A stretch of 64,000 bases of DNA from Deltaproteobacteria bacterium (lineage in GTDB: Bacteria; Myxococcota; Myxococcia; Myxococcales; 40CM-4-68-19). The DNA is taken from NCBI GenBank assembly GCA_005879315.1, contig VBLC01000061.1, positions 1-64,000 of the forward strand, in the 5' to 3' direction. A model generated the notes under the pieces. The model worked only from the letters and a program-made list of their open reading frames with translations, was not told the DNA's origin and made no database searches. A program made the translations under genes and the position numbers. Positions 51,623-59,852 of this stretch are shown one piece after another; position 1 is the first letter of the stretch, and each line of letters opens with the position of its first letter.

Positions 51623-52222
51623 ATGACTGCGCGAGAGTACATCGAGACCATCGCTCAGGAACTGAGCAAGGCCCGCGGGCGCGGCCTCTTGCTCTCGCCG
51701 GCTGACGCTCAGCTCGCGCTGCAGTGGCATGCCGCGCAGGTGCCCTTGCAAGCGGTGCTCACGCAGGTGCGCCGCGCTGCTCGGCTGCGGCCGCGCACGG
51801 AAGCTCGAGGCGCAACCGATCCGCTCCTCTCGCTGCAGCTCATCGCCTCCGCCATCAAGCTGCCGAAGGCCCGAGGCGACAAGCGGCCGGAGGCGAACCT
51901 TCGCGAAGAATTGCGCAGCGCAGCGCGATCGCCCGGCCTCGCCGCGCGCTCGGACTGGGAGACCTTGGCGGAGACGGCGGAGGAGCTGCTCGCCGAAGGC
52001 GGAGGCGAGGGCTACTGGACCGCCGCAGTGCGCGCTCTCCGGAGCGCGCTGCGCGAGTTGCCGCGCGAGTCGGTGCTGGAGGCTGGCTCCGAGCTGCGTT
52101 CGCGCCTCGCGCCGCGGCCCTCGGGCATGCCGCGCCGCCGCTACCAGCGCAGCCTGCAGCTGATGCTGCTCTCTGCCTGCAGCGAGCGGCTCGGCCTGCC
52201 GCCGCGCGCGTTCCTTCTCTAG
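51623..52222 (+). CDS. Hypothetical protein upstream of helicase loader, 199 aa
   Basis: Start ATG 51623, with a GGGAGG site 13 bp upstream. The protein is rich in Arg, Ala and Leu and predicted all-helical, with an N-terminal YIETIAQELSKARGRGLLLSPADAQLALQWHAAQVPL domain that resembles a small DNA- or protein-binding module. No known family is recognised. It ends 3 bp before the loader's AGGAG site, so a functional link to replication is inferred from context. Confidence 0.6.
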   Translation: MTAREYIETIAQELSKARGRGLLLSPADAQLALQWHAAQVPLQAVLTQVRRAARLRPRTEARGATDPLLSLQLIASAIKLPKARGDKRPEANLREELRSAARSPGLAARSDWETLAETAEELLAEGGGEGYWTAAVRALRSALRELPRESVLEAGSELRSRLAPRPSGMPRRRYQRSLQLMLLSACSERLGLPPRAFLL

Positions 52223-52231
52223 GAGATGAAG

Positions 52232-53107
52232 ATGGCTGAGCCTGCGCCCATCCCCAAGCCGTCCTGCGCGCTCTGCGGCGGCGAGGGATTCTCCTTCCAG
52301 CAGCGCGACGACAAGGCCGTGGCGGTCGTCTGCGAATGCGCGCGCGGCTGCCCGGAGTGCGGCGGGCAAGGCCGCGTCTACGCGCGTGACGGGCGCGGCT
52401 ACGAGATCTTGCGCGGCTGCGGCTGCGGCGCCGATCCGCGGCGGCTCTCGGCGCTCACCGGCCTGCAGCTTCCCTCCAAGTTCCTCGACCGGACGCTCGC
52501 CTCGTACCGCTGCTACCATCCGGCGCAGCAGCGGGCGCTGTTGCGCGCGCGCAGGTTCGTCGACGAGTTCGTCCCCGCTGCGGCCGGCCAGCGCGCGCTG
52601 CTCTTCTGCGGCCCGCCCGGCACCGGGAAGACCCATCTGCTCTGCGGCATGCTGCGCGAGCTGGCGGTGCACAAGAGCGTGCGCGGCCGGTACGAAGAAT
52701 TCTTTCTCTTGCTCTCCGACATTCGCGACGGCTTCTCCCGCGGGCTCTCCAGCCGCGAGTGGCTGGAGCCCCTGCGCCTGACCGACGTGCTCGCCATCGA
52801 CGAGCTCGGCAAAGGCGGCAAGAACCGCGAGTGGGAGCAAGGCGTCCTCGACGAGATCATCTCGGTCCGCTACAACGCCGGCCGCCCCACCTTGCTCGCG
52901 ACCAACTATCCGCGCGCCACCTCCGACTGGGAGTTCAAGGCCGACGGCGCCGCCGCCGAGACGCTCGAGCAGCGGGTCGGCCCGCGCATCTTCTCCCGCA
53001 TCCACGAGATGTGCGACGTCATCGACGTGATCGGACCCGACCAGCGAAAGGACCAGCACGATGCACGCAAAGCGCGCGACCCCTCAGATCATGGCCCGCG
53101 GTATTGA
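52232..53107 (+). CDS. DnaC/IstB-like AAA+ helicase loader with zinc-finger N-terminus
   Basis: The product is 291 aa from ATG 52232 (AGGAG 6 bp upstream; ATG 52226 also possible). The N-terminal ~75 residues contain many Cys (CALCGGEG, CECARGCPECGGQG, CGCG), suggesting zinc binding, as in DnaC/DnaI-type proteins. The AAA+ core has Walker A GPPGTGKTH, Walker B VLAIDELG, sensor 1 LLATNYPR and an Arg-rich end. Likely role: loading replicative DnaB helicase. It overlaps the DciA-like gene by 47 bp. Confidence 0.8.
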   Translation: MAEPAPIPKPSCALCGGEGFSFQQRDDKAVAVVCECARGCPECGGQGRVYARDGRGYEILRGCGCGADPRRLSALTGLQLPSKFLDRTLASYRCYHPAQQRALLRARRFVDEFVPAAAGQRALLFCGPPGTGKTHLLCGMLRELAVHKSVRGRYEEFFLLLSDIRDGFSRGLSSREWLEPLRLTDVLAIDELGKGGKNREWEQGVLDEIISVRYNAGRPTLLATNYPRATSDWEFKADGAAAETLEQRVGPRIFSRIHEMCDVIDVIGPDQRKDQHDARKARDPSDHGPRY

Positions 53108-53543
53108 GCGGCGAGGCGAGGCGGTGCGGCCCATCCTGCAGCGAGCGCTCCAGCAGCATCGGCTGCGGCTGCCGCGGCGGATCTCGCCGCATCTCTGGGC
53201 GGAGATCGTCGGGCCGTTTCTCGCTGCGCGGGCGCAGCCCACGGTGCTGTCGGGCCGGACGCTGCACATCCTGGTCGAGGACCACCGCTGGCGCGACCAG
53301 CTCGACGCGGCCCGCAAGTTCCTGCTGGCGAAGTTGAACAAGCGGCTCGGCGCGGACCTGGTGGGCGAGCTGCAGTTCGGCCTCGCGCACACGGGCGCGC
53401 TGCGGCCTTTGCCGCGCGAGGACCTGCCCGAAGCGCGCATCGAGCCCGGACAGGTGCTGGGCGGCGCCCGGCTCGAGCCGCTCTTGCGCGAAGCTCTTCT
53501 CCGCGCGGCGGAGGCGGCATCGCGGCGCGCCGCGCGAGCGTAA
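53061..53543 (+). CDS. DciA-like (DUF721) helicase-loading protein
   Basis: The product is 160 aa. The DUF721/DciA core is visible: WAEIVGPFLAARAQPTVLSGRTLHILVEDHRWRDQLDAARKFLLAKLNKRL, equivalent to the KH-like DciA domain. DciA assists DnaB loading in bacteria that lack DnaC or DnaI. Here it overlaps a DnaC-like gene (start 53061 with AAAGGA; an alternative ATG is 53091). The tail is basic and low in complexity. Confidence 0.75.
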   Translation: MHAKRATPQIMARGIERRGEAVRPILQRALQQHRLRLPRRISPHLWAEIVGPFLAARAQPTVLSGRTLHILVEDHRWRDQLDAARKFLLAKLNKRLGADLVGELQFGLAHTGALRPLPREDLPEARIEPGQVLGGARLEPLLREALLRAAEAASRRAARA

Positions 53544-53608
53544 GGCGGCTGCCTGCGCCGAGCGCGGCCGCGCTGCACGCGCTCGGCCCCTATGCCCGCG
53601 GGCGACTG

Positions 53609-54718
53609 ATGGTCAAGGCGCTCGGGCAGACGCTCGCGCTGGAAGTGCCGTGGGATGTCTTCTCCTCGCAGCGCATCGACGAGGGCACGCTGCTCTTGCT
53701 CCAGAACCTGCCCCAGGGTGAGCCGCGCTCGGTGCTCGACCTCGGCTGCGGCTACGGTGCTCTTGGCCTGCCGGTCGCGGCGCGCTGGCCGGAGGCGCGC
53801 TGCTTGCTCATCGATCGGGACCTCCTCGCTGTCCACGCCGCCAGCCTCAACGCGCGCGCTCTCGGTCTCGACAACGTCGAGGTGCGCGCCGGCCTCGGCT
53901 ATCGGGGAGTGCGCGAGAGGTTCGACTGGATCCTCTGCAACGTGCCGGCGCGCATCGGACCTCGCGCCATCCGCCATTTTTTCGAAGGCGGCCGCGCGCT
54001 CGGCGAGGAGGTGCGGACCGTGGTGATCCGCGATCTCGCTCCGGCCGTCGAGGCGCTTCGACTTGACGGACTCTCCCTCGTGGCGCGCGGACCGCGGCAT
54101 CAGGTCTTTGCGCGCGGACCCGGGCCGCGGCCCGCGGTCGATCTCGCCGACGAATCCATTTACCAGCGCGACGAGACCGAGCTCGAGGGCCTGCGGCTCT
54201 CGCGGCCGCAGGATGCATCGGAGGATCCGGGCCATCCGCGCGCGCTTGCGATTCTGGCCTCGGCGCTGCCTCGCTCGCCTCCTGCGCGCGCCCTGACCTT
54301 CCGCTCCGGCTATGGCGCGCTGCCGCTCCTCTTGAAGAAGCGCTTTCCTGCGGCGCAGGTGATCGCGCAGGAGCGCGACCTGCTCGACGCTGCCTTCCTG
54401 CGCCGGAACTCCGCGGCGCTCGGCCTTCCGGTCGAGGCGCGCGAGACGCTCTTCCCCGCGGAGGGCCTACCAGAGCGCTCCTTTGCTCTGGTAGCGGGCG
54501 AGCTGTCCGCTGCCGCAGGGCCAGCGGTCGCCGCCCGAGAGCTGCAGGAGGCGGCCGGCTTGCTCGCGAGCGGCGGCGAGGCGCTCATCCTCGCCTCGGA
54601 AAAACAGGAGCGGGAGTGGTTCCCGAAGGTTGCTCCGCACGGGGCCTCCTTGACAATTCTCTTGCGGCGGGAAGGCGCCTCCGTCCTGCGCCTCTCCGCC
54701 TCGGGGCGGGGGACTTGA
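53609..54718 (+). CDS. Class I SAM methyltransferase, two-domain RsmC/RlmG-like
   Basis: The product is 369 aa. The SAM-binding motif is VLDLGCGYGALGLPVAARWPEA, with the acidic strand end LLIDRD. The catalytic NPPF motif is altered to NVPA (ILCNVPARIG). A second, degenerate methyltransferase-like half follows (ALTFRSGYGALPLLLKKRFPAAQVIAQERD). This duplicated layout is typical of rRNA guanine-N2 methyltransferases, though the order of active and inactive halves and the NPPF change leave the target uncertain. The real start could be further upstream, since family-like sequence extends to about 53560. Confidence 0.65.
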   Translation: MVKALGQTLALEVPWDVFSSQRIDEGTLLLLQNLPQGEPRSVLDLGCGYGALGLPVAARWPEARCLLIDRDLLAVHAASLNARALGLDNVEVRAGLGYRGVRERFDWILCNVPARIGPRAIRHFFEGGRALGEEVRTVVIRDLAPAVEALRLDGLSLVARGPRHQVFARGPGPRPAVDLADESIYQRDETELEGLRLSRPQDASEDPGHPRALAILASALPRSPPARALTFRSGYGALPLLLKKRFPAAQVIAQERDLLDAAFLRRNSAALGLPVEARETLFPAEGLPERSFALVAGELSAAAGPAVAARELQEAAGLLASGGEALILASEKQEREWFPKVAPHGASLTILLRREGASVLRLSASGRGT

Positions 54719-54843
54719 CTGCTTCGCCAGAGGGGGATAGGGCGCTCGCCGAGGGAAAATTCGCTTTACTCCGAGGATTCCCCTCTGTCAGAGTGCGCCC
54801 TGTTTTCGCGGGGAGCGTCGACTCCCCCATGGGAGGAAATCGA

Positions 54844-55140
54844 ATGGCAGCCAAGAAGGCCAAGAAGGCCGCTGGAAAGAAGACCGCTCGCAAGCCCAAC
54901 GCCGCATTCATGAAGGCGATGCAGCCTTCTCCGGCGCTGGCCAAGGTCGTGGGGGACAGGCCACTGCCGCGCACCGAGGTGGTGAAGAAGATCTGGGCCT
55001 ACGTGAAGAAGAACGGCCTGCAGGACAAGAAGGAGAGGCGAAACATCAATGCGGACGACGCGCTCCGCGACGTCTTCGGCGGCAAGAGAACCGTCTCGAT
55101 GTTCGAGATGACCAAGCTGGTCAACGACAACCTCAGCTGA
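54844..55140 (+). CDS. SWIB/MDM2-domain protein
   Basis: The product is 98 aa. A Lys/Ala-rich N-terminal tail (about 1-18) resembles histone H1-like tails, followed by a SWIB domain (LAKVVGDRPLPRTEVVKKIWAYVKKNGLQDKKERRNINADDALRDVFGG). Bacterial SWIB proteins occur in Chlamydiae and Myxococcota and probably act in DNA organisation. A GGAGG site lies before ATG 54844. Confidence 0.9.
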   Translation: MAAKKAKKAAGKKTARKPNAAFMKAMQPSPALAKVVGDRPLPRTEVVKKIWAYVKKNGLQDKKERRNINADDALRDVFGGKRTVSMFEMTKLVNDNLS

Positions 55141-55471
55141 GTCTTCTCCAGTTGGGCCGCTGCAGGCGAGGGCGCAGGCCACCGGCCGGCGCCCTCCGCG
55201 TTTTCTGGCCCCGCCGGCCGGAGTCCAGAACCACAGCCATGTCCAGACCGTCCGGGGTGCCGGGAGTCTCCAGAGTGCCGGGAGTGTCCGGAGTGCGCGG
55301 AGTGTGAAGACTGTACAGTTTGTACATTTCGCTTCGCGATCCTGGGGAAATTCTCCCCGATCTGTACACTCTGCGCAGACCTCCGCTGGGGAGAATCTCC
55401 CCAAACTGTACACTCTGCGCAGAGTGGAGGGTCTGGAGGGAACGGGGACAGCGCCGCGCGGGCGCCTCCGG
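55141..55471. repeat. Repeat-rich spacer between convergent genes
   Basis: About 55251-55310 holds an 18 bp-period repeat (CCGGGAGT and GTCCGGAGTG words). Next come two 44 bp direct repeats (about 55341-55384 and 55385-55428), each with a near-palindrome GGGGAGAATCTCCCC-type hairpin and the segment CTGTACACTCTGCGCAGA (55362 and 55406). An inverted CTGTACAG lies near 55311. No gene is supported. It could terminate both flanking genes. Confidence 0.7.
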
Positions 55472-56809
55472 TCAGGAGCCTTTCGCTTCGACCATCGGGG
55501 AGGACGCGGCCGGCCCGGAAAGCTGGGCGCCGCGCTTGGGCAGAGTGTTCCAGAGCGAGGCGGCCAGGGCCGCGCCCAGAATGGCGAAGGGCAGGACTGC
55601 GTAAGGCCAGAGCCCCCAGCCATGCCGCTGGAGGAGGCGGCCCATGCCGTAGCCCACCACGCTGCCCGCGACGTACTGCATGCCGTCGAACAGGCCGGCT
55701 GCAGTGGCGGCGGCCTTCTTGCCGCCGAAGTCCATCGAGGCGGCCCCGCCGATCAGGGAATGGCCGCCGTTGATGAACAGCTGCAAGAGGGCCAGCGCCA
55801 GCGCCGCGGCGAGAGCCGTCTGCGTCTGGCCGAGCAGAAGAAGAGCCACCGTCTGCCCCGCGAAAGCGATGCAGATGACCGGGCCGCGGCGAGCGCCGAA
55901 GACGCGGTCCGAAAGGAACCCGGCTGCGAGGCCTGCGACCACCGAGACGATCGGGATCATCCACGCCTGCAGGAGTTGCACGACCGCCGCGCTGGGGGCG
56001 AGATTGTGCACTTCCTTGAAGTAGAGGATCGACCACTGATCGAGGATCCCCTGCCGGACGATGCCGGTGCAGAAGCTGGCGCCGGCGATGACCCAGGCGA
56101 CGGGCGTGGCGAAGACCTTGCGCAGAACGAATCCCAGCGTGGCCGGGCGGGCGGCGTCTTCGGCGGTCTCGTCGCCGGTGTCGTATTCGCCGAGGCCCGC
56201 CTTGGCCGGCGAGTCCTCGACCAGGAATGAATTGAGGATGAGAAGCAGCATCAACATCGCCGCCGGGACGAGGAACACGGAGGGCCAGGGAAGGTGCGCG
56301 AGCAGCTGCGCTCCCACCGCGAAGGGCAGAAGGCGTCCGAGCTGGATCATGATCCCGAAGATGCCGGCGAAGCCGCCGCGCTCGCGAACGCTGAACCAGG
56401 CCGCGTTGATCTTGACGATGCTGAGGGCGCCAAAAGACTGGAAGTAGTAGTTGGCGGCGGAGACGAAGGCGAGCGCCACCGCCGCGCTGCGACCGCCCCC
56501 GCTCTGGGCCAGGTGGGAGCCGACGAGAGCGAAAGTGACGTTGCACACCGCCGAGCCGAAGGCGCCGATCAGGATCGATCGCTTGCCCCCGATGCGGTCG
56601 GCGAGCGGTCCGTTGAGGAAGACCGAAATGCCGTAGGTGATGAGGCCGGCGCTCTTGAGAATGCCGAGATCTTCCTTGGTCCAGCCGAATGCCTCGAGCA
56701 GATAGGGATCGGCGACCGAGAGGTTGTAGCGCGCCATGTAGAACATGGCGTACATGAGCCCGAGGAAGACCCAGTTCTGCGCCCTGCGCGCGCGAAAGCG
56801 CCGATCCAA
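55472..56809 (-). CDS. MFS transporter, organophosphate:phosphate antiporter (OPA) type
   Basis: The product is 445 aa with about 12 transmembrane helices. GLMYAMFYMARYNLSVADPYL at helix 1 with Tyr/Arg and the LADRIGGKRSILIGAF loop resemble GlpT/UhpT/UhpC-type antiporters. The helix 5 region has FGIMIQLGRLLPF. Its start is TTG at 56809. It is divergent from the peroxide-stress operon across the palindromic operator at 56889. The substrate is unknown. Confidence 0.8.
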   Translation of the reverse strand: MDRRFRARRAQNWVFLGLMYAMFYMARYNLSVADPYLLEAFGWTKEDLGILKSAGLITYGISVFLNGPLADRIGGKRSILIGAFGSAVCNVTFALVGSHLAQSGGGRSAAVALAFVSAANYYFQSFGALSIVKINAAWFSVRERGGFAGIFGIMIQLGRLLPFAVGAQLLAHLPWPSVFLVPAAMLMLLLILNSFLVEDSPAKAGLGEYDTGDETAEDAARPATLGFVLRKVFATPVAWVIAGASFCTGIVRQGILDQWSILYFKEVHNLAPSAAVVQLLQAWMIPIVSVVAGLAAGFLSDRVFGARRGPVICIAFAGQTVALLLLGQTQTALAAALALALLQLFINGGHSLIGGAASMDFGGKKAAATAAGLFDGMQYVAGSVVGYGMGRLLQRHGWGLWPYAVLPFAILGAALAASLWNTLPKRGAQLSGPAASSPMVEAKGS

Positions 56810-56869
56810 GCTTCACCCGCCTTGCTGAGCAGCCGCTGCGGGAGCGTACGGCAACAGAGAAAAATCTGC

Positions 56870-56897
56870 TTGACCGGGCGAATCCATTTTGGAGAAT
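56870..56897 (+). promoter_or_regulatory. Promoter for the rubrerythrin operon
   Basis: TTGACC (56870-56875) and GAGAAT (56892-56897) are 16 bp apart; the -10 lies inside the 19 bp operator, consistent with repression by steric block. Confidence 0.5.
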
Positions 56898-56907
56898 CAT
56901 TCTCCAA
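56889..56907. promoter_or_regulatory. PerR/Fur-type 9-1-9 palindromic operator
   Basis: TTGGAGAATCATTCTCCAA is a perfect 19 bp palindrome (9-1-9), built like Fur and PerR boxes (A/T-rich AATCATT centre). It lies 50 bp before the rubrerythrin start, and the last gene of the operon encodes a Fur-family regulator. Confidence 0.7.
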
Positions 56908-56957
56908 GGAGACGGACCGCGCCAACTTCCGCAGCACGACCAGGAGGAATCACGAAC

Positions 56958-57383
56958 ATGGCAAAACTGAAGGGCAGCAAGACGCACGAGAACCTCAAGG
57001 CTGCTTTCGCAGGCGAGAGCCAGGCCAACCGCCGCTATCTCTATTTCGCCAAGCAGGCGGACGTGGAGGGCAGGCCCGACCTCGCCGGCCTCTTCCGCGA
57101 TACGGCGGAAGGCGAGACCGGCCACGCTCATGGCCACCTCGAGTACCTCGAGGAAGTGGGCGACCCGGCGACCGGCGAGCCCATCGGCGACACCGAAAAG
57201 AACCTGAAAGCGGCGGTGGCAGGCGAGACCTACGAGTACACGCAGATGTACCCGGGCTTCGCCAAGCAGGCGCGCGAGGACGGCTTCGTCGAGATCGCCG
57301 AGTGGTTCGAGACGCTCGCCAAGGCGGAAAAGTCGCACGCCGGCCGCTTCGCCAAGGGGCTCCAGACGCTCCAGCAACTCTAG
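56958..57383 (+). CDS. rbr: Rubrerythrin
   Basis: This 141 aa four-helix diiron protein has Glu/His ligands in [55 protein letters not shown] and [12 protein letters not shown]. The C-terminal rubredoxin domain is absent, so electrons must come from a separate partner. It reduces hydrogen peroxide. The ribosome site is AGGAGG. It is first in the operon with the GlpC-like, DUF3501 and Fur genes. Confidence 0.9.
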   Translation: MAKLKGSKTHENLKAAFAGESQANRRYLYFAKQADVEGRPDLAGLFRDTAEGETGHAHGHLEYLEEVGDPATGEPIGDTEKNLKAAVAGETYEYTQMYPGFAKQAREDGFVEIAEWFETLAKAEKSHAGRFAKGLQTLQQL

Positions 57384-57411
57384 CGCCGACCACCGTCGCA
57401 CAGATGCCGCC

Positions 57412-58833
57412 GTGAAACTGCCGATCGTAGAGCAGCGCGACTGGTCTGCCGACAAGCACGGCATGGCCTACGACAACCCGCAATTCTGGAACGCGGAGCA
57501 TCTCGAGTCGGAGCTGCACCGCGTCTTCGAGATCTGCAACGGCTGCCGGCTCTGCTTCAACCTCTGCCCCTCGTTCGACGTCCTCTTCCGCCGCGTCGAT
57601 CAGCTCGACCCGCACCGCGAGGAGGCGGAGGGCAAGCATCTCGAGGCGGGAAAGATCGTCGAGGAGCACGAGGCGGCAGAGTTGCTCAAGCACGTCACGG
57701 TCTCCACGGAGAATCCCGTCGGCCTCTTGCAGGACGAGGACCGCGAGCGGGTCGTGGAGCTCTGTTACGAGTGCAAGCTCTGCTACCCCAAGTGTCCGTA
57801 CGTTCCGCCTCACGAGTTCGCCGTCGATTTCCCCAAGCTGATGCTGCGGGCGAAGATGATCGGAGCCAAGGAAGACGGCCTCGCTTTCCGCGAGCGCTTC
57901 CTCGGCGCCACCGACCTGGTCGGCAGCGTGATGACCAGGATCGCGCCTCTCGCCAACGCGGCGGCGCACAACTCCTTCAACCGGCTGCTGATGGAGAAGA
58001 CCCTCGGCATCCACAGAGACCGGCAGCTGCCGAATTACGCAGGTGAGACCTTCCTCTCCTGGTGGGATCGCCGCGCGCCCCTGCGAGACAACGGCGGCGC
58101 GGAAGTGGCGCTCTTCGCCACTTGCTTCGTCAACTACAACGACCCCGAGATCGGCAAGGCCGCCGTCGACGTGCTTACGCGGGCGGGCTGCAGCGTCGAA
58201 TGTCCCGAGCAGGTCTGCTGCGGCATGCCCAAGCTGGACGGCGGCGATCTCGAAGGCGCGCGCAAGCTCGCGCGCAAGAACGTCGAGTCGCTCTTGCCGG
58301 CAGTGCGCGCGGGAAAGAAGATCCTCTCGCCCGGCCCGAGCTGCACGCTCGTCTTGCGCAATGAACTTCCCGAGCTGTGCCCGACGCCGGAAGGGCGCGA
58401 GGTCTCGGCAGCGGTGATGGACCTGAGCGACTTCCTCTTGCAGCAGGCGCGGGCGAGGAAGCTGCCCAAACCTCCCGAGGGCGCGGTCGGCAAGGTGGCC
58501 TTCCACGTCGCCTGCCACAACCGCGTGCAGAATTTCGGCTATCGAGGCCGCGATCTCCTCAAGTGGGCGGGAGGCGACGTCACTCTCGTCGACCGCTGCT
58601 GCGGCATGGACGGCACCTGGGGAATGAAGTCGGAATTCTTCGAGGAGAGCTTGAAGGTCGCCGAGACCGCCGCGCGCAAGGTGGAGGCGGCGGAGCCCGA
58701 CACCGTCTCCAGCGACTGCCCGCTCGCCTGTCTCCAACTCCGGCAGAAAACGACCCGGCCCGCCTACCATCCGGTGCGCATTCTCAGCGCCGCCTATCAG
58801 GGCGAGCCTTTGCGCAGCCCGAGGAAGCCATGA
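57412..58833 (+). CDS. GlpC/heterodisulfide-reductase-like Fe-S oxidoreductase
   Basis: The product is 473 aa from GTG 57412. Two 4Fe-4S motifs are visible (CNGCRLCFNLCPSFD and CYECKLCYPKCPYVP), then two CCG domains (CPEQVCCGMPKLDGGD and RCCGMDGTWGM) as in GlpC/HdrB. It likely passes electrons to rubrerythrin for peroxide reduction; similar rbr-CCG-DUF3501 neighbours are known in other bacteria. Confidence 0.85.
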   Translation: MKLPIVEQRDWSADKHGMAYDNPQFWNAEHLESELHRVFEICNGCRLCFNLCPSFDVLFRRVDQLDPHREEAEGKHLEAGKIVEEHEAAELLKHVTVSTENPVGLLQDEDRERVVELCYECKLCYPKCPYVPPHEFAVDFPKLMLRAKMIGAKEDGLAFRERFLGATDLVGSVMTRIAPLANAAAHNSFNRLLMEKTLGIHRDRQLPNYAGETFLSWWDRRAPLRDNGGAEVALFATCFVNYNDPEIGKAAVDVLTRAGCSVECPEQVCCGMPKLDGGDLEGARKLARKNVESLLPAVRAGKKILSPGPSCTLVLRNELPELCPTPEGREVSAAVMDLSDFLLQQARARKLPKPPEGAVGKVAFHVACHNRVQNFGYRGRDLLKWAGGDVTLVDRCCGMDGTWGMKSEFFEESLKVAETAARKVEAAEPDTVSSDCPLACLQLRQKTTRPAYHPVRILSAAYQGEPLRSPRKP

Positions 58834-59399
58834 TGCAACCGCTGACCGCAAAAGATCTCTGGCCGCTGCCCGTCTACGAGGGCGTGCGCGACGACTTCCG
58901 CAAGCAGGTGATCGACGCCAAGCGCGACCGGCGCATCTCCGTCGGGCCGTACATGTCCTTCCTCTTCGAGAATCGGCTGACGGTGAAGTTCCAGGTGCAG
59001 GAGATCCTCCGCGTCGAGCGCATCACCGATCCCGCGCAGGTCGAAGAGGAGGTGGAGGGCTTCAACACCATGCTCCCGGGACCGGGCGAGCTATCGGCGA
59101 CGCTGATGATCGAGCTCTCCGGCCCCGACGCGGAGGTGAAGGAGCAGCTGGCGCGGCTCTACGGGCTGCGCGACCACCTCTTCCTCGAGATCGCGGGCAG
59201 GCGGATCAAGGGCGAGGTCGAGCCGGGCCGCGAGGAGCCCGGCAAGGTCTCCGCGGTGCAGTACGTGCGCTTCAAGGTGCCCGACGCGCAGGCGCTCTTG
59301 AAAGGCCCGGCGGCGCTGGCGATCGATCACCCGGCGTATTCGCACAGGGCGGAGATTCCCGAGGCGACGCGCCGCTCGCTGGCGCAGGATCTGACATGA
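58830..59399 (+). CDS. DUF3501 protein
   Basis: The product is 189 aa. The sequence DFRKQVIDAKRDRRISVGPYMSFLFENRLTVKFQVQEILRVERI is characteristic of DUF3501, which regularly lies next to rubrerythrin and GlpC-like genes. No biochemical function is established. It overlaps the upstream stop by 4 bp (ATGA) and the downstream Fur gene likewise. Confidence 0.85.
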   Translation: MMQPLTAKDLWPLPVYEGVRDDFRKQVIDAKRDRRISVGPYMSFLFENRLTVKFQVQEILRVERITDPAQVEEEVEGFNTMLPGPGELSATLMIELSGPDAEVKEQLARLYGLRDHLFLEIAGRRIKGEVEPGREEPGKVSAVQYVRFKVPDAQALLKGPAALAIDHPAYSHRAEIPEATRRSLAQDLT

Positions 59400-59851
59400 A
59401 GAAGCAGAAGAGCGACGTCGAGCGGTTCGCGCAGCACTGCCGGTCGCACGGCCTCTCGGTGACGCACCAGCGGCTGGCGATCTTCGAGGCGCTGGCGGCG
59501 TCTCGCGAGCATCCCAGCGCCGAGCAGCTCCACCGCGCCGTGCAGCGGCGCATCCCCACCCTCTCGCTCGCCACCGTCTACAAGAACCTGGAGGCGCTCA
59601 AGACCATCGGCGCGGTGATGGACGTCAATCCGCTGCACGAAGAGGGCCGCTACGAGGCCGCGCTCCCCGGCACCGGCGCGGGCAAGCCACATCACCATTT
59701 GGTCTGCATCTCCTGCAAGAAGGTGCGCGACCTCTACGACGGCGGCCTCGACCGGCTGCGCATCGCCGACGCGCAAGGATTCGACGTGCGCGCCGTCCGG
59801 GTCCAGGCGGAAGGCCTCTGCCCCGAGTGCCGCGCGCGCTCGCGCGTCTGA
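59396..59851 (+). CDS. Fur-family regulator, probably PerR-like
   Basis: The product is 151 aa. A winged-helix N-domain (HGLSVTHQRLAIFEALAASREHPSAEQLH, SLATVYKNLEALKTIG) is followed by the metal-binding segment HHHLVCISCKKV and a terminal CPEC, giving two CxxC structural-zinc motifs. Encoded at the end of the operon with the 19 bp palindrome at its promoter, it is the obvious repressor of that operon. Whether it senses peroxide or iron is inferred from the rubrerythrin context. Confidence 0.85.
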   Translation: MKKQKSDVERFAQHCRSHGLSVTHQRLAIFEALAASREHPSAEQLHRAVQRRIPTLSLATVYKNLEALKTIGAVMDVNPLHEEGRYEAALPGTGAGKPHHHLVCISCKKVRDLYDGGLDRLRIADAQGFDVRAVRVQAEGLCPECRARSRV

Positions 59852-59852
59852 C

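Noticed and set aside
55251-55428. Possible CRISPR array
   Set aside because: Only two 44 bp units with no unique spacers between them, short-period words, and no cas genes.
54999-57464. Long antisense open frame across SWIB, spacer, MFS and rubrerythrin genes
   Set aside because: It is low-complexity, crosses several unrelated real genes and has no family features.
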